DNA of 64,000 bases from Glebionis coronaria. Lineage: Eukaryota > Streptophyta > Magnoliopsida > Asterales > Asteraceae. Shown one piece after another: positions 23,150 to 34,114 of the stretch. Within the stretch, counting starts at the first letter, position 1. Every line of letters starts with the position of its first letter. The stretch lies in the NCBI GenBank assembly GCA_025667525.1, contig CM046878.1, forward strand, positions 85,116,798-85,180,797, written 5' to 3'. The position numbers were made by a program, and so were the translations under genes. Below the pieces are notes generated by a model. That model was not told the DNA's origin. It did no database searches and saw nothing but the letters and a program-made list of their open reading frames with translations.

Positions 23150-23431
23150 CGCACCATCGTTGCTTTCCAGTTGTCACTGCTTGATTCATATAGAATTTGC
23201 AAGTTACCTACCAAGTGCTGTTTGATGTTAACACTAGAAGGATTTCCATTCGTCACTGTAAATACTTAATAGTATTACTCTGAATGTTCTGGCAAGATCA
23301 CTAAGATATTGCGTAGAGGCCTGGAACGTGTTTAAATTCATTTAAGAATTAAACCACTGTTGCTTTCCAGTTATCACAAGTTTGATTCATAAAGAATCGC
23401 ACAAGTCACCTACCATGAGCTTTTTGATATT
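23150..23431 (-). repeat. Tandem duplication in the Element IV 3' untranslated region
   Basis: A unit of roughly 180 bp beginning near GTTGCTTTCCAGTT occurs at about 23158-23325 and again from 23350. Element V interrupts the second copy, which resumes at 28150 with AAGGATTTCCATCTTCA and ends near 28235. No coding sequence is seen. Confidence 0.65.
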
Positions 23432-23751
23432 TGTCGACGTACAGTCGGTATTCGGCCCGGCCCAACAGGCCCGCGGCCCACACACACCTAACTTACCCTT
23501 CAAGAAACCCTAACCCTATAAATACAAGGGTAGGGGTCTCATTCTACAGCAGGTTCTCTCTCATAACTACACCTCTTATACCACATATTCATCTGATACT
23601 AACTTGACCGTTGGAGGTGGACCCCGGGGCTCCGGCCTCGGGTCCACGTCTAACCAGTTTAACTTTGTTTGCAGCATTACTCAGGACCCGGGAAGACGAC
23701 GAACGGCTCAGGAGAGTTGTCAGACCGACCTAGCCAAATTATGCTCCAACA
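23432..23751 (+). repeat. 5' LTR of Element V
   Basis: 320 bp with TATAAATA at 23517-23524 in the loop of an imperfect hairpin. It ends CCAACA just before the primer site. Confidence 0.9.
23507..23537 (+). promoter_or_regulatory. TATA box of Element V in a hairpin loop
   Basis: CCCTAACCCT pairs with AGGGTAGGG with one bulged A; the loop is ATAAATACA and TATAAATA spans the stem-loop border. The copy in the 3' LTR (27900-27930) has a weaker stem. Confidence 0.6.
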
Positions 23752-23753
23752 AG

Positions 23754-23773
23754 TTGGCGCCATCCGTGGGACC
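23754..23773 (+). promoter_or_regulatory. Primer-binding site of Element V
   Basis: TTGGCGCCATCCGTGGGACC lies two bases after the 5' LTR. The start TGGCGCC is typical of plant Ty3 Tat/Athila-type elements. I do not assign the tRNA. Confidence 0.7.
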
Positions 23774-24139
23774 ATGATAATCTATGCTTCGTGTTCTCAT
23801 ATTGCTTAAACGCAAGAATAATTCTTGAACGTCGGTAACCCTAAAACCCCCGTACCTTTTTTTTCTTTACACTCTGCCATGCGCAAAAATCCAGTATTCT
23901 CTATCCAAGAATACTCGTACTTTACCATATTATCTTGTCATCATGTAAATCAAATATGTACACATATATCTTGTCGTCATATAAAAACAATACTTAAAGT
24001 GCTTTTTGAACTCAATATTCTACACATATAAATCAAATATGATTTTGAATAAAAACAAATGTAGAAGCGAAAATTTTGTCTGTGACGACAGGAGCTATTG
24101 CTTCTTTTTTATGACAAAGATTATATGACCCGCTCTTGC

Positions 24140-25300
24140 TTATATGCGCCTGCTCGCAAACATGCTTTGTGCTTTTGTGCTCGTCCGCACGTTTGGGCGT
24201 ATTTTATTTTTTAACTACGGTTATGAGACGCGTCCTTCCGTGTTAGTCCTATATTAGTAAAATATTATGCAATCTTTTAAGTTTATACAAAGATTTTTAA
24301 TATCTTATTTATTAGGTAACAAGATTTACCCATATCTTTTAAAATAAACAAAATATTTTATCAATATTTTTCCATGTAAATAAAAGATATTACATATATC
24401 TTTTAAATTGGCAAGGAGATATTGCATATATCTTTTGGTTAGATTAATATATTTTTCGTATAGGTCGCGACCAGACGTAGTAATATCGGGATTCGCGGTC
24501 ATGGCTCGTCCATCCGCACTCGCCTACACATTTAGCAATTATTTTTATTTTTATATTTTATTCGCGGCCATGGTATGTCCAGCCATGCTTATCTATATGT
24601 TCGGTCATATTTTATTTTTTCACTACGGTCATGAGCCGCGTCTTTATTAATTAATCCGCATGTTCGGGTATATTGTTTATATTAATAAAGGATATTACAC
24701 ATATCATTTAAATTACTACAAGATAGTCTTTAGGATATATTCCGATATTTTTTATTATATACCTTTTAAATCGGTAAGATTTATTACATATATTTTTAAA
24801 TAATATGTTTATCATTCGCGGTCATGGTACGTCCATCCGTGATAGTCCGTACACTCGGATATCTTCTGCCTACGGGCGTACATGTACACATCGTTCCCAG
24901 GTGGAATAAGAAGATTGAGTGAACCTAATAATTCAACTTGTCGTGTAAGAGGGATGCAACCCCAACGACCACGGATCATGTATCCTTGTTAGACACCTTA
25001 CTATCAAGACGTTGTAGTAAGTTACGCAAACCACATGACTCATGATGGACTTGCAAAAGACACACTATGCACGTCTAACAAAATTTTGTCAAAACTTTGA
25101 CCGTCCTTATGGTAGTAACGGTATGCCGCACATAATAGCATAACGCATCCCATAAGTTAGTTAAGATACGTCTTATACTATGTGACAATTCGCGGTTATG
25201 GCAAGATCCATCCGCGTTGGTTTGCACGTTCGAACCTAATCTATATCTTTTGTACGCGGCTATGGTACGCCCATTCGCGTTGGTCTACGCGACCGTAATT
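24140..25300 (+). repeat. Degenerate hairpin repeats, Element V interior
   Basis: Units based on TTCGCGGTCATGG, a short spacer and CCATCCGCG recur near 24490, 24565, 24815, 25190 and 25255, plus a decayed copy near 24215. GCGG..ATGG pairs with CCAT.CCGC around a 4-6-nt loop. No coding sequence is seen. Confidence 0.65.
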
Positions 25301-25420
25301 TTTGAATACTTGATTAAGTTTAATATTACTAATCGAGTTTAGCACCATTAAACTTAGGGGGCTACCAGGGTATAATAATACCACTATTTCCATGCATGAC
25401 ACGCAAATATCTTGGGTATA

Positions 25421-25888
25421 TTCCTTTGCCGCAGAAGTCCGCCTTCTGCCAGTTTATTCCTTTGCCGCAGAAGTCCGCCTTCTGCCGGTTTATTCCTTTG
25501 CCGCAGAAGTCCGCCTTCTGACGGTTTATTCCTTTGCCGCAGAAGTCCGCCTTCTGCCAGTTTATTCCTTTGCCGCAGAAGTCCGCCTTCTGCCGGTTTA
25601 TTCCTTTGCCGCATAAGTCCGCCTTCTGACAGTTTATTCCTTTGCCGCAGAAGTCCGCCTTCTGACGGTTTATTCCTTTGCCGCAGAAGTCCGCCTTCTG
25701 ACGGTTTATTCCTTTGCCGCAGAAGTCCGCCTTCTGCCAGTTTATTCCTTTGCCGCAGAAGTCCGCATTCTGCCGGTTTATTCCTTTGCCGCAGAAGTCC
25801 GCCTTCTGACGGTTTATTCCTTTGCCGCAGAAGTCCGCCTTCTGCCGGTTTATTCCTTTGCTGCAGAAGTCCGCCTTCTGCCGGTTTA
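25421..25888 (+). repeat. 36-bp tandem array, 13 units, each a GCAGAAG/CTTCTGC hairpin
   Basis: Unit starts are spaced exactly 36 bp (25421, 25457, 25493 and onward). Each contains GCAGAAG, loop TCCGC and CTTCTGC. The absence of stops and a unit length divisible by three keep several frames open; these are not genes. Confidence 0.92.
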
Positions 25889-27065
25889 TTCCTGTGCCAT
25901 GGAAGTATCTCTTCCATTGGCTTATTCCTTCGCCGCGGAAGTACTCCTTCCGCGCGCTTGTTTCTGCGCTATGGAAGTATCTCTTCCATTGGCTTATTCC
26001 TTCGCGGAAGTACTCCTTCCGTGCGCTTGTTTCTGCGCCATGGAAGTATCTCTTCCATTGGCTTATGCCGTTGCTACGGAAGTATCTCTTCCGGTGGCTT
26101 ATTCATGCGCCGTGGAAGTATCTCTTCCACGTGCTTATTATCTTCGCCGTGGAAGTATCTCTTCCACGTGCTCATTATTTTCGCCGTGGAAGTATCTCTC
26201 CCACGTGCTTGTTATCTTCGCCATGGAAGTATCTCTTCCACGTGTTTATTATCTTCGCCGTGGAAGTATCTCTTCCACGTGCTTATTATCTTCGCCGTGG
26301 AAGTATCTCTTCCACGTGCTCGTTATTTTCGCCGTGGAAGTATCTCTTCCGCGGGTTTATTATCTTTGCCGTGGAAGTATTCTTCCACGTGCTCGTTATC
26401 TTCGCCGTGGAAGTATTCTTCCACGTGCTTATTATCTTCGCCGTGGAAGTATCTCTTCCACGTGCTTATTATCTTCGCCGTGGAAGTATCTCTTCCACGT
26501 GCTCATTATTTTCGCCGTGGAAGTATCTCTTCCACGCGCTTGTTATTTTCGCCGTGGAAGTATCTCTTCCACGGGCTCATTATCTTTCGCCGTAGAAGTA
26601 TTCTTCTATGATCTCATTATCTTTCGCCGTGGAAGTACTCTTCCACGTGCTTGTTATCTTTCGCCGTGGAAGTATTCTTCCACGGCCTCATTATCATTCG
26701 CCGTGGAAGTACTCTTCCACGGGCTCATTATCTTTCGCCGTGGAAGTATTCTTCCACGCGCTCCTTATCGTTTGCCGTGGAAGTATTCTTCCACGTGCTC
26801 CTTATCGTTCGCCGTGGAAGTATTCTTCCACGGGCTCATTCTCCTTCATCGTGGAAGTACTCTTCCACTGGCGCCTTATTTTAGCCGTGGAAGTATTCCT
26901 TCCATGGGCTCGTTGTCTTCGTCGTGGAAATACGTCTTCCACTCTCTCGTTACCTTTGCCGTGGAAGTACGCCTTCCACTGGCTCGTTCTGCCACAGAAG
27001 TACGTCTTCTGTTGGTTCATATCTTTGTTACGGAAGTACGTCTTCCGCGACGAATTACTTTGCCG
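25889..27065 (+). repeat. 37-bp tandem array of covarying hairpins
   Basis: About 30 units follow the 36-bp array. Spacing is about 37 bp where measured (26111 to 26148). The core is GAAG-loop-CTTC with a 4-5-nt loop (TATCT, TACTC, TACT, TATT, TACGT). Outer stem bases change together: ATGGAAG/CTTCCAT, CGCGGAAG/CTTCCGCG, CGTGGAAG/CTTCCACG, ACAGAAG/CTTCTGT. Isolated units continue to about 27310. Confidence 0.9.
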
Positions 27066-27811
27066 GCCACGAAGTGATTTCTTCAAAGTTTTCATTGTTT
27101 GACCTTTATTAGGCGAAGCCTGGTCAACTACGCCTAGTTCAGAAAAAACCGTGACAAAATTTTTAAGTCATTATCGTGTGTCGTGGCCACAAGACGGATG
27201 TACCATCCGTATCACCTTGCCACAGAAGTACGTCTTCTGTTTGCCATAAGACGAATGAAATATTCGCATTATGTTGCATCATCAGTGGGTACAAGAAGTA
27301 CGCCTTCAAAATATTCACAATGCATCATACGGGTTCCACCTCCACCTTCACAAAACCTTCTTATCATCCTCACGTTAGAGATGAATAAGAATGATACCTT
27401 GCCAATGCCAGCGTTACCCCGGCTATAGAACACGCTTTCTTCGTACGGGGTCCTTACCGTCTAATCACGGGAAACCAAGCATTCGAGCACAACCACCCGT
27501 CTTACGTATACATGTTTTCCCATTTCTTTCGACGTGGATATGCTTACAGGTAGCGGATGTGGTGTAAAGTCTAGTAACCTCGGTGACAACCTCGCATACT
27601 AGACTGGGGGGACATGATGGCGTATAGTGGCTATGCTCACTATTCGTAACCCCAGCCCATTATCTTTTCGCTAACAGAAGCCCATTACGAGTGGAGCCAT
27701 ATGTTACGGACGACCTACGAGGATGTCCTAGCAGCAAGCCGCACGCGGTTGTTTAGTGAGCACGATACACGAATGAGTCTAGCATAACATGATCATGGAC
27801 CATATCATACT

Positions 27812-27824
27812 AGACTGGGGGACA
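27812..27824 (+). promoter_or_regulatory. Polypurine tract of Element V
   Basis: AGACTGGGGGACA abuts the 3' LTR. The same phrase CATACTAGACTGGGG, followed by a decayed LTR start (ACATGATGGCGTATAGT), is also present at about 27595-27625. Confidence 0.7.
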
Positions 27825-28144
27825 TGTCGACGTACAGTCGGTATTCGGCCTGGCCCAACAGGCCCGCGGCCCACACACACCTAACTTACCCTTCAGGAAA
27901 CCCTAATCCTATAAATACAAGGGTAGGGGTCTCATTCTACAGCAGGTTCTCTCTCATAACTACACCTCTTATACCACATATTCATCTGATACTAACTTGA
28001 CCGTTGGAGGTGGACCCCGGGGCTCCGGCCTCGGGTCCACGTCTAACCGGTTTACCTTTGTTTGCAGCATTACTCAGGACCCGGGAAGACGACGAACGGC
28101 TCAGGAGAGTTGTCAGACCGGCTTAGCCAAATTATGCTCCAACA
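27825..28144 (+). repeat. 3' LTR of Element V
   Basis: 320-bp copy of 23432-23751, followed by the second ATATT duplication and then by Element IV DNA. Confidence 0.9.
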
Positions 28145-28149
28145 ATATT

Positions 28150-29918
28150 CGCTCAAGAAGGATTTCCATCTTCATTGTAAATACTTTCGTATTACTCGGA
28201 TGTTCAGGCAAGATCATGGAGATTTTGCGTAGGACTCTTAAGATCTTTCTTACTTTTCACAGTGTGTGAAGAAGCAAGGAAATATGAAAGTGTGTCCTAA
28301 TGAGATATTTGATGATCTCAAATGGCTCTAGACTCGATCGTGCATTTTGGATTTTTAGTGATCGGAGGCTGGAGAGGAGTGCCACCTTTTCAATACCAAT
28401 TTATTCGGATTGAATAAATCAATAGATAATGCGTTGTCTCCGTGTGATTAAAACAAATATCTTTTGAGAGATATCTGAGTTAGATGGGATGGGTTGTGCA
28501 TTGCATCACTGGGTCCATGATGTCTATCTTCAATATCAAGAATCATTAAAAATGATCTCAATAGCATATGTATTGACCCGGTTTCTGCCTAAGTTGTAAG
28601 AAGGGCTTCTTTCTTTACACCCTTTATCTTTACAATTCTTTTTCATTCTTCAACCCCTTCAATGCTTACCAATACGTCATCACTAGCACCTTGTTGTGAT
28701 TGTTCCAGTGCTAACTTAAGTACTTGGTCGGCATTCAGCTACGTTCACAATCTTTCTCCATCTTTCCTAAGGAATACTATTTCTAGCTATGGAATGTCCT
28801 TGGGAAGATTCCTCCGGTTCTAGAGGAATCATTGGACTTTAACCTATCCTACCATCCTTATGTCACCAGAATCTTCATCATCGTGAATAGAGATGTTTTG
28901 GGTAAGTGTATGTCACCATGAAATCCATTTTGAAGTGCAAATCCATTTTGCTCCCCCTTAACATATGCCACGATATCCGAAAACATTTCGCACATGTCGG
29001 GATGAACTAGCACGTTAAGTAAAACCATTTGTGATTAATCATTTCCCATATTAAATCACATTTTCTCCCCCATATTAAAAATATTAACTCAATCAATGTT
29101 TTTAATATCAATTGATTTAATAGCGTTTTAAGAAAATTTGGGAAGAAAAATGCAAATCCAATTATCTTCATGAGTTACATAAGCTCCCCCTCAAATTAAT
29201 GAGGGTGTGCTGAAACGTAAATTAAATACCTTTTAAACACAAGTGTAAGGTATTTATCATGTGCAAAGATCATATATGATAATGAATTCACAATATTAGC
29301 AATTTACGAGGTTGGACCTGAATGATGGAGAACATCATATGAAAGAAGCACATGGTTCTTGTTCACGAATGTTGGTCTTCCTCGTAACTTCTGAAGTTAT
29401 CTCTTGACTCCATGTGTATGATTGATATCGTTGTCTTGACACCAATATGTGAACCTGGCACTCTCGGCATCAAGGATTATGAATGCTGGACAATTGCTCC
29501 CCCTCAATTGTTGACCCGTGTTCTATTGAAAGAGCTGTAGTCACCATTTGAGTAGTCGCATCGTCGAGTATGTGGATATCAATTGTAAGTTGCTACGGTT
29601 GGTGGAGATGATAACTTCGGATTCTGAAGTCAAAGCTTTCCGGTGAAATGCTTGAATTCAAAGTGAAAAGTGGGTTACTATCGGAAATAATAGCAAACCA
29701 TATGGAGCATGTTTTAAATCTTTTAAACTTCTGCTCGAACTTTATTTACAACCCCGTGTCATTATTGAATGACATTTCTAGGTTCGTAAATATTATCGAT
29801 TCCAGAAGACATGCTCTTTTTGTCAAAACGTTTTTGAACACACAATTTTGAAAGATTTAGAAAAACCTTTTGAGAAATTCTTGAAAAATTGTGTTCAAAG
29901 TTTTGAAAACCAATTACT
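28150..29918 (-). other. Element IV 3' untranslated region, right of Element V
   Basis: No gene can be supported. It contains the end of the 180-bp duplication (to about 28235). An imperfect inverted repeat of GAACACACAATTTT (about 29835) and AAAATTGTGTTC (about 29887) comes just before the structured array. Confidence 0.55.
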
Positions 29919-30665
29919 TGAGCTTAAGATTTGGAATATCTTAGGAAAGCTCAAGTCCGAGAAGTTGTAAACTTCTCGTTGTAAGGATAAGTTACCATCA
30001 GCGATAACCTTTCCTTTTATCTGAAGAACGAGTCCTAAGCTGACATTTACTTAGAAGTCGTTTTTCATGAGCTTGAAAACTTTGACTGTTTTAAGAAAGC
30101 TCATGACCGAGAAAGGTTAATTTCTCGTTTTGAGGATAAGTTATCATAAAAGATAATCTTTCCTTTATTTGAAGTTCGGGTCATTGTCTGACATTTAACA
30201 ATGAACCATTATGCATGAGCTTAAAAACTTCGAATGTTTTTAATATTAGCTCATGCCCGAGAAAAATTAGTTTCTCGTTGTAAGGATAAGTTTATCATCG
30301 GTGATAAACTTTCCTAACTTTGAAGAGCGGGTTATAGACTGTCATTTATCTATAAGCCTTATACACGAGCTAGAAACCTTTGAATGGTTTTTAATGTAAG
30401 CTCGTGTCCGAGAAAAATTAATTTCTCGTTTTGAGGGTAAGTTATCGTTGCGAAGATAAACTTCCCTGTCTCTGAAGTCCGGGTCATCGTCTGTCATTTA
30501 ACGAGGAGCCATAGTGCATGAGCTTAAAAACTTGGAATTTTTTTAATATAAGCTCATGCCCGAGAAAAATTAATTTCTCGTTGTTAGGATAAGTTTACCA
30601 TCGGCGATAAACTTTCCTTTCTTTGAAGAGAGAGTTATAGTCTGTGATGTGACTATAAGTCCTTG
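29919..30665 (-). repeat. Five tandem ~150-bp modules, each with four hairpins
   Basis: Modules start near 29919, 30068, 30216, 30366 and 30519. Each has, in the same order, a TGAGC...GCTCA stem, a CGAGAA...TTCTCG stem, an AAGTTATC/GATAA-type stem and a stem around CTGACATTTA or CTGTCATTTA (GGTTATAGA-type arms). Arms change together between modules, for example CATGAGC/GCTCATG against CACGAGC/GCTCGTG. The array lies directly 3' of the gag-like frame on the minus strand, and a sixth partial module provides that frame's stop. Confidence 0.85.
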
Positions 30666-30670
30666 TGAGC

Positions 30671-32875
30671 TTAGCCATGAATCCCCTGAGACACTTGTTT
30701 CTCCGATATCTGCTTCTTCAGCAACCAAACTCTAAGAGTGTCCTTAGTTGAACGGTATACAACGATTGGACCGCTTCGTTCTTTTGGAACATCAACTTTG
30801 GTACCTGCATTCTCATTAGGAGTTTGTATACTTTTGCATGGGTTAGAGATATCTATTTTAGAAGCACGTGGGGGTTCACGGTTTTCTTTTCTTGTGTCAG
30901 AGGTGGCCTGAGGGGATGATTCACTTGTCTTAATTGGCAAACGTTTCCTTTTATAGAAAACCTTAAGTTCAGGCTTAAGTGATGCATCATCCTTTGCAAT
31001 TTCCTCCTTAGTAGTCTTCGCAGAATCAGAGACTATCCTAGTTAAAGGGCACTCGTTTCCTACAAGAGTGAAAGTTCTACCAGTGGGGCGCCACATTTTG
31101 CCAACGGGTTTGATTTTAGCTACCCACTGGGATTTAAGTCTAGCACGGGAGTTCACCTCATTAAGCAATTTTTTGATACAAGAGTCATGATTTGCCGTAA
31201 AGACACATTTTCTACATGTTTTACAAGTAGCATATTTAATGTCCGAGTAATTCCTAGATGATTGATCGATGCTCCTAGGAGACGTCATGCTACGGTTAGC
31301 AGTGTTGGGTAATCTAGAAGGCATCTGACTAGGTTGGACATTGCTATCTCTTACTTGTGTCTTTTGCTTAGCTTCCCTTAAACCAAATGTATGGCGAACG
31401 TCATTTGAACTAGTTCGAGACGTATTCTTTGGACTATGTCTAGGGAAATTAAAGGCAATCATGTGATTAAGTCTTGCAAAAGCTGTTTTAGTCACATTGG
31501 GCCTAGATGGTGGAGTGACTGGTCTAGGAAAGTGAACCAAATCAACTTGGGAGGCAAACCGCGGTCTCGAGGATTATGGTCGCTCGGATCTAAATGCAGT
31601 AGGTTGTCTGACAGTCGGTTGTCTGACGAACTGATTTGTAGGCAGTTTCCCCAAGATTGATGGTTTTTCAAGCTTAGTGTCTACACTAGGTCCTCTAGTT
31701 TTCCTTAACTCGTTTTTCAACACAGCTATAGCAAAAACCTTTTCCTGTACTTGGGCCTTTAAAGTCTCATTCTCTTTGAGCAAGTTATCTTGGGATGCCA
31801 ACTTAGATTCAAGCAGTTGAATTTGTTTCAAAAGATTATCCTTTTCAGCTTTAGAATCTAAAACTTTTTGATCCAATTTTCTTTCAAGAACAACATTTGA
31901 TTTTTCAAGTTTTTCAAAATATGTTTCAAATTTGTTCGTTTTCTTTGAAAATTCAATTTTGGCATCCTCAAGATCTTTTGATTGTTGAGCTACAATCGTT
32001 TGGAGCTCTCTAATTTTGGAATCAGAAGTAGTCAATGAAGCAGTTATAATACAATTATCATGATGTACTATAGCATTCTGAACAATCTCTCCCCCATTAT
32101 GACTTACATCGGATGAATCAGAAATGGTATTTCTATCACTCTTTTCCATCCCATGTTTGTCATAATTAGGTTTAGAATGCTCAATATGCGGCATGGCATC
32201 AGCATATACATCATAAACAACATTACATCGTACCATATTTGCAGGCTCTTCGTCATAAACGGGTAAGGTGTCATCAAAAGAGATCTCGTGAACATTCCCT
32301 GACGTGCCACTGGTATCTTGTTGTCCTCCTGATTCCGTGCTCTTACCATCGTTATGCTCCAAGTTGTCAACCGTATGACCATTCTCCTCTTGCATTTGCA
32401 TCATAGATTCTTGCATTCCATTATCATACGCTTGCTGAAGTCGAGATCTTTCATAAATCGAAGACGAGACCGATGTCATGAGTTTCAAAATTGTATCACG
32501 GAAAACTAGAAGCTCGGTATGTGTATCTCGAAGAAATGATTGGCAAATCACTGAACTTTCCGGCTTGATGATATTGAATTGGAGGAAAGGCGTGAGTTGT
32601 GTCACAAGAGTCTGATATGCAAATGCCGATGCAGAGTGATTAAAGTTTTCATGGTTGAGTTGCTCGGCGAGTTGGGTCAAAGTGGTGAATATTGAGTCGA
32701 TGAATATATGACGATCTTGTCCAAAGATGGTTACAAATTCGCTCCCTCCTTGAAGCCGTGAAAGAGTAACTAGATGATATTGAAGCATTTGAAATGAATT
32801 TATACCACTTTCTCTAGCTTTGTCTTGCATTCGATGCAAGTCTCCCTCTTTAAGTGTCGAATTTAACGATTCCAT
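30671..32875 (-). pseudogene. gag: Element IV gag-like protein (SIRE-type), one nonsense codon
   Basis: The frame starts at ATG 32875-32873 and runs 433 codons to a UAA at 31574-31576; the same frame continues from 31540 to a UAA at about 30672. The N-terminal half is helical (LRDTHTELLVFRDTILKLM). An acidic Ser-rich middle and a long coiled-coil-like segment follow, from about residue 280 to 395 (IVAQQSKDLEDAKIEFSKK). The C-terminal part is basic, with CKTCRKCVFTANHDSC and the ending VWLLKKQISEKQ. This layout matches, from memory, the Gag/C-terminal Gag segment of SIRE-like copia elements common in Asteraceae. No protease, integrase or RT follows. It may have supplied particle protein in trans, but that is inference. 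Confidence 0.7.
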
Positions 32876-33023
32876 TGAAAATCGAGGAAAAATGATGTGG
32901 ATGTTGTTGTTTTCAGGAATTTACAATTCGACTCGGCTCAAAAGTTGTTGTCGGCTCAAACGATTATGAATTATACCCGATCAAAAATCCGTAGTCGCTA
33001 AAAGTAAATCCCAGTCACATTGA

Positions 33024-33190
33024 CTCAAAGAAAAAAAAACGTTTTTGTGAGAAAAACGTATATGAATATTTTTATATAAATGTGTTTGTGATTAAAAAAT
33101 CTGATATTCAAAGAAAAAAACGTTTTTGTGAGCAAAACGTATATAAATATTTTTATATAAATGTTTTTGTGATTAAAAAATCTGATATTC
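33024..33190 (-). repeat. Two ~82-bp tandem units with an ACGTTTTT hairpin
   Basis: TCAAAGAAAAAAA then ACGTTTTTGTGAG then AAAACGTATAT occurs at 33024 and again at 33107. Each includes ACGTTTT/AAAACGT arms. The array is upstream of the gag-like start on the minus strand. Confidence 0.8.
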
Positions 33191-33970
33191 AAAGAAAGTA
33201 TATCGTCCAAAACATTCCAAGTGTATGTGGCTGCAAGTTGTTCTAGTTTTGTGGCTTCCCAAAAATAAGACGTGGCCCCAATCAAAACGTGGCAAGTTTT
33301 CCACTATTCCCAAACAAAACTTTGTAATCTCCGTCTGAGTTTTATACTCAAATAATTTCCTAAATCTACTCACAACTTTGTTATATCCGTCCCTTTTCCT
33401 CTCTCCACCAAGCGAGTTTATCTCTCTTTCTCCTCAAACTTTCCTCCAATCTAACTCTCCAACACTCCCCCTAAATTCACACAACCACCACCGAGATATA
33501 TCAATCTCCCTGACTTTCTCTAAATTCAACCTTTTCACACAGCCACAAACTCTTCTTTCTATCCTAAAACTCAAACCTCAACCTTAGAACACCACAAGAA
33601 ACCCAAAAATGCCAGTTGATTTAATCAATCGATGATAACCAGAGATCAATTAAAGTTCCATGGTTCACGAAAGGATTAAACGAATGTGCCAACAAAAGAT
33701 TCGTTTCTTTCTTTATGCAATATATGAACCTGTTGACTTCAAGATCAGGCCAATGGTCTCGGGTAGGCTATAATTATGTCTTATTTCAGAGTCTTTCTCT
33801 CATCTGTCGAGTCTTTCTTGTGATGTTGTCGAGTGATGTGAGAGAGTCTGTTGGTGGAATATGGGTGAGGATGTTTGGATTGATTAGTGAGATATGGGTG
33901 AGGATTTTGGGTGAGGGAGTCTAGAGTGTGAGGGATTGGTTGTTGTTTTTGTGAGTCGAGAAGAGAGGGT
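33191..33970 (-). other. Element IV leader, left part
   Basis: Short open frames on both strands only; none shows a recognisable domain. It is the untranslated leader between the partial LTR copy and the gag-like frame. Confidence 0.5.
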
Positions 33971-34114
33971 CAGGGAGTAGAGAGAGAAATGAGAGAAAAG
34001 AGAAGAGTAGAGAGAGAAAGTAAATATTGATTATGATTAATGAAAATGACCAACCCCTCCTAACATGCTAGGAGGGGATATATATAGCACACCCTACATG
34101 TGGGCTATATGGAC
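33971..34114 (-). repeat. Partial LTR copy within the Element IV leader
   Basis: About 144 bp, from GGGAGTAGAGAGAGAAA to GTGGGCTATATGGAC, matches the central LTR segment (about 22148-22288) in the same orientation. It includes both hairpins and the TATATATA, with one arm base changed (GCACAC for GCCCAC). Confidence 0.85.

Larger units (their letters stand above)
23432..28144 (+). mobile_element. Element V: non-coding LTR element with hairpin arrays
   Basis: 320-bp LTRs at 23432-23751 and 27825-28144 begin TGTCGACGTACAG and end CTCCAACA. They are flanked by ATATT at 23427-23431 and 28145-28149. By eye they differ at about seven positions. The primer site TTGGCGCCATCCGTGGG follows the 5' LTR, unlike the Met-tRNA site of every other element here; such sites are usual in plant Ty3 elements of the Tat/Athila group. 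The 4-kb interior holds no gag or pol motif, only degenerate repeats, two tandem arrays and a purine tract, as in LARD-type elements. Confidence 0.88.

Noticed and set aside
23505..23518. Telomere-like CCCTAACCCT
   Set aside because: Only two imperfect units, part of the LTR TATA hairpin; not telomeric DNA.
25421..27065. CRISPR-like array (36-37-bp palindromic repeats)
   Set aside because: Units abut with no unique spacers, there are no cas genes, and the setting is a plant LTR element.
25412..27077. Open frames of 399, 392, 257 and 177 codons over the hairpin arrays
   Set aside because: Several frames on both strands are open at once because the repeat has no stops; the translations are simple unit repeats. 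Not genes.
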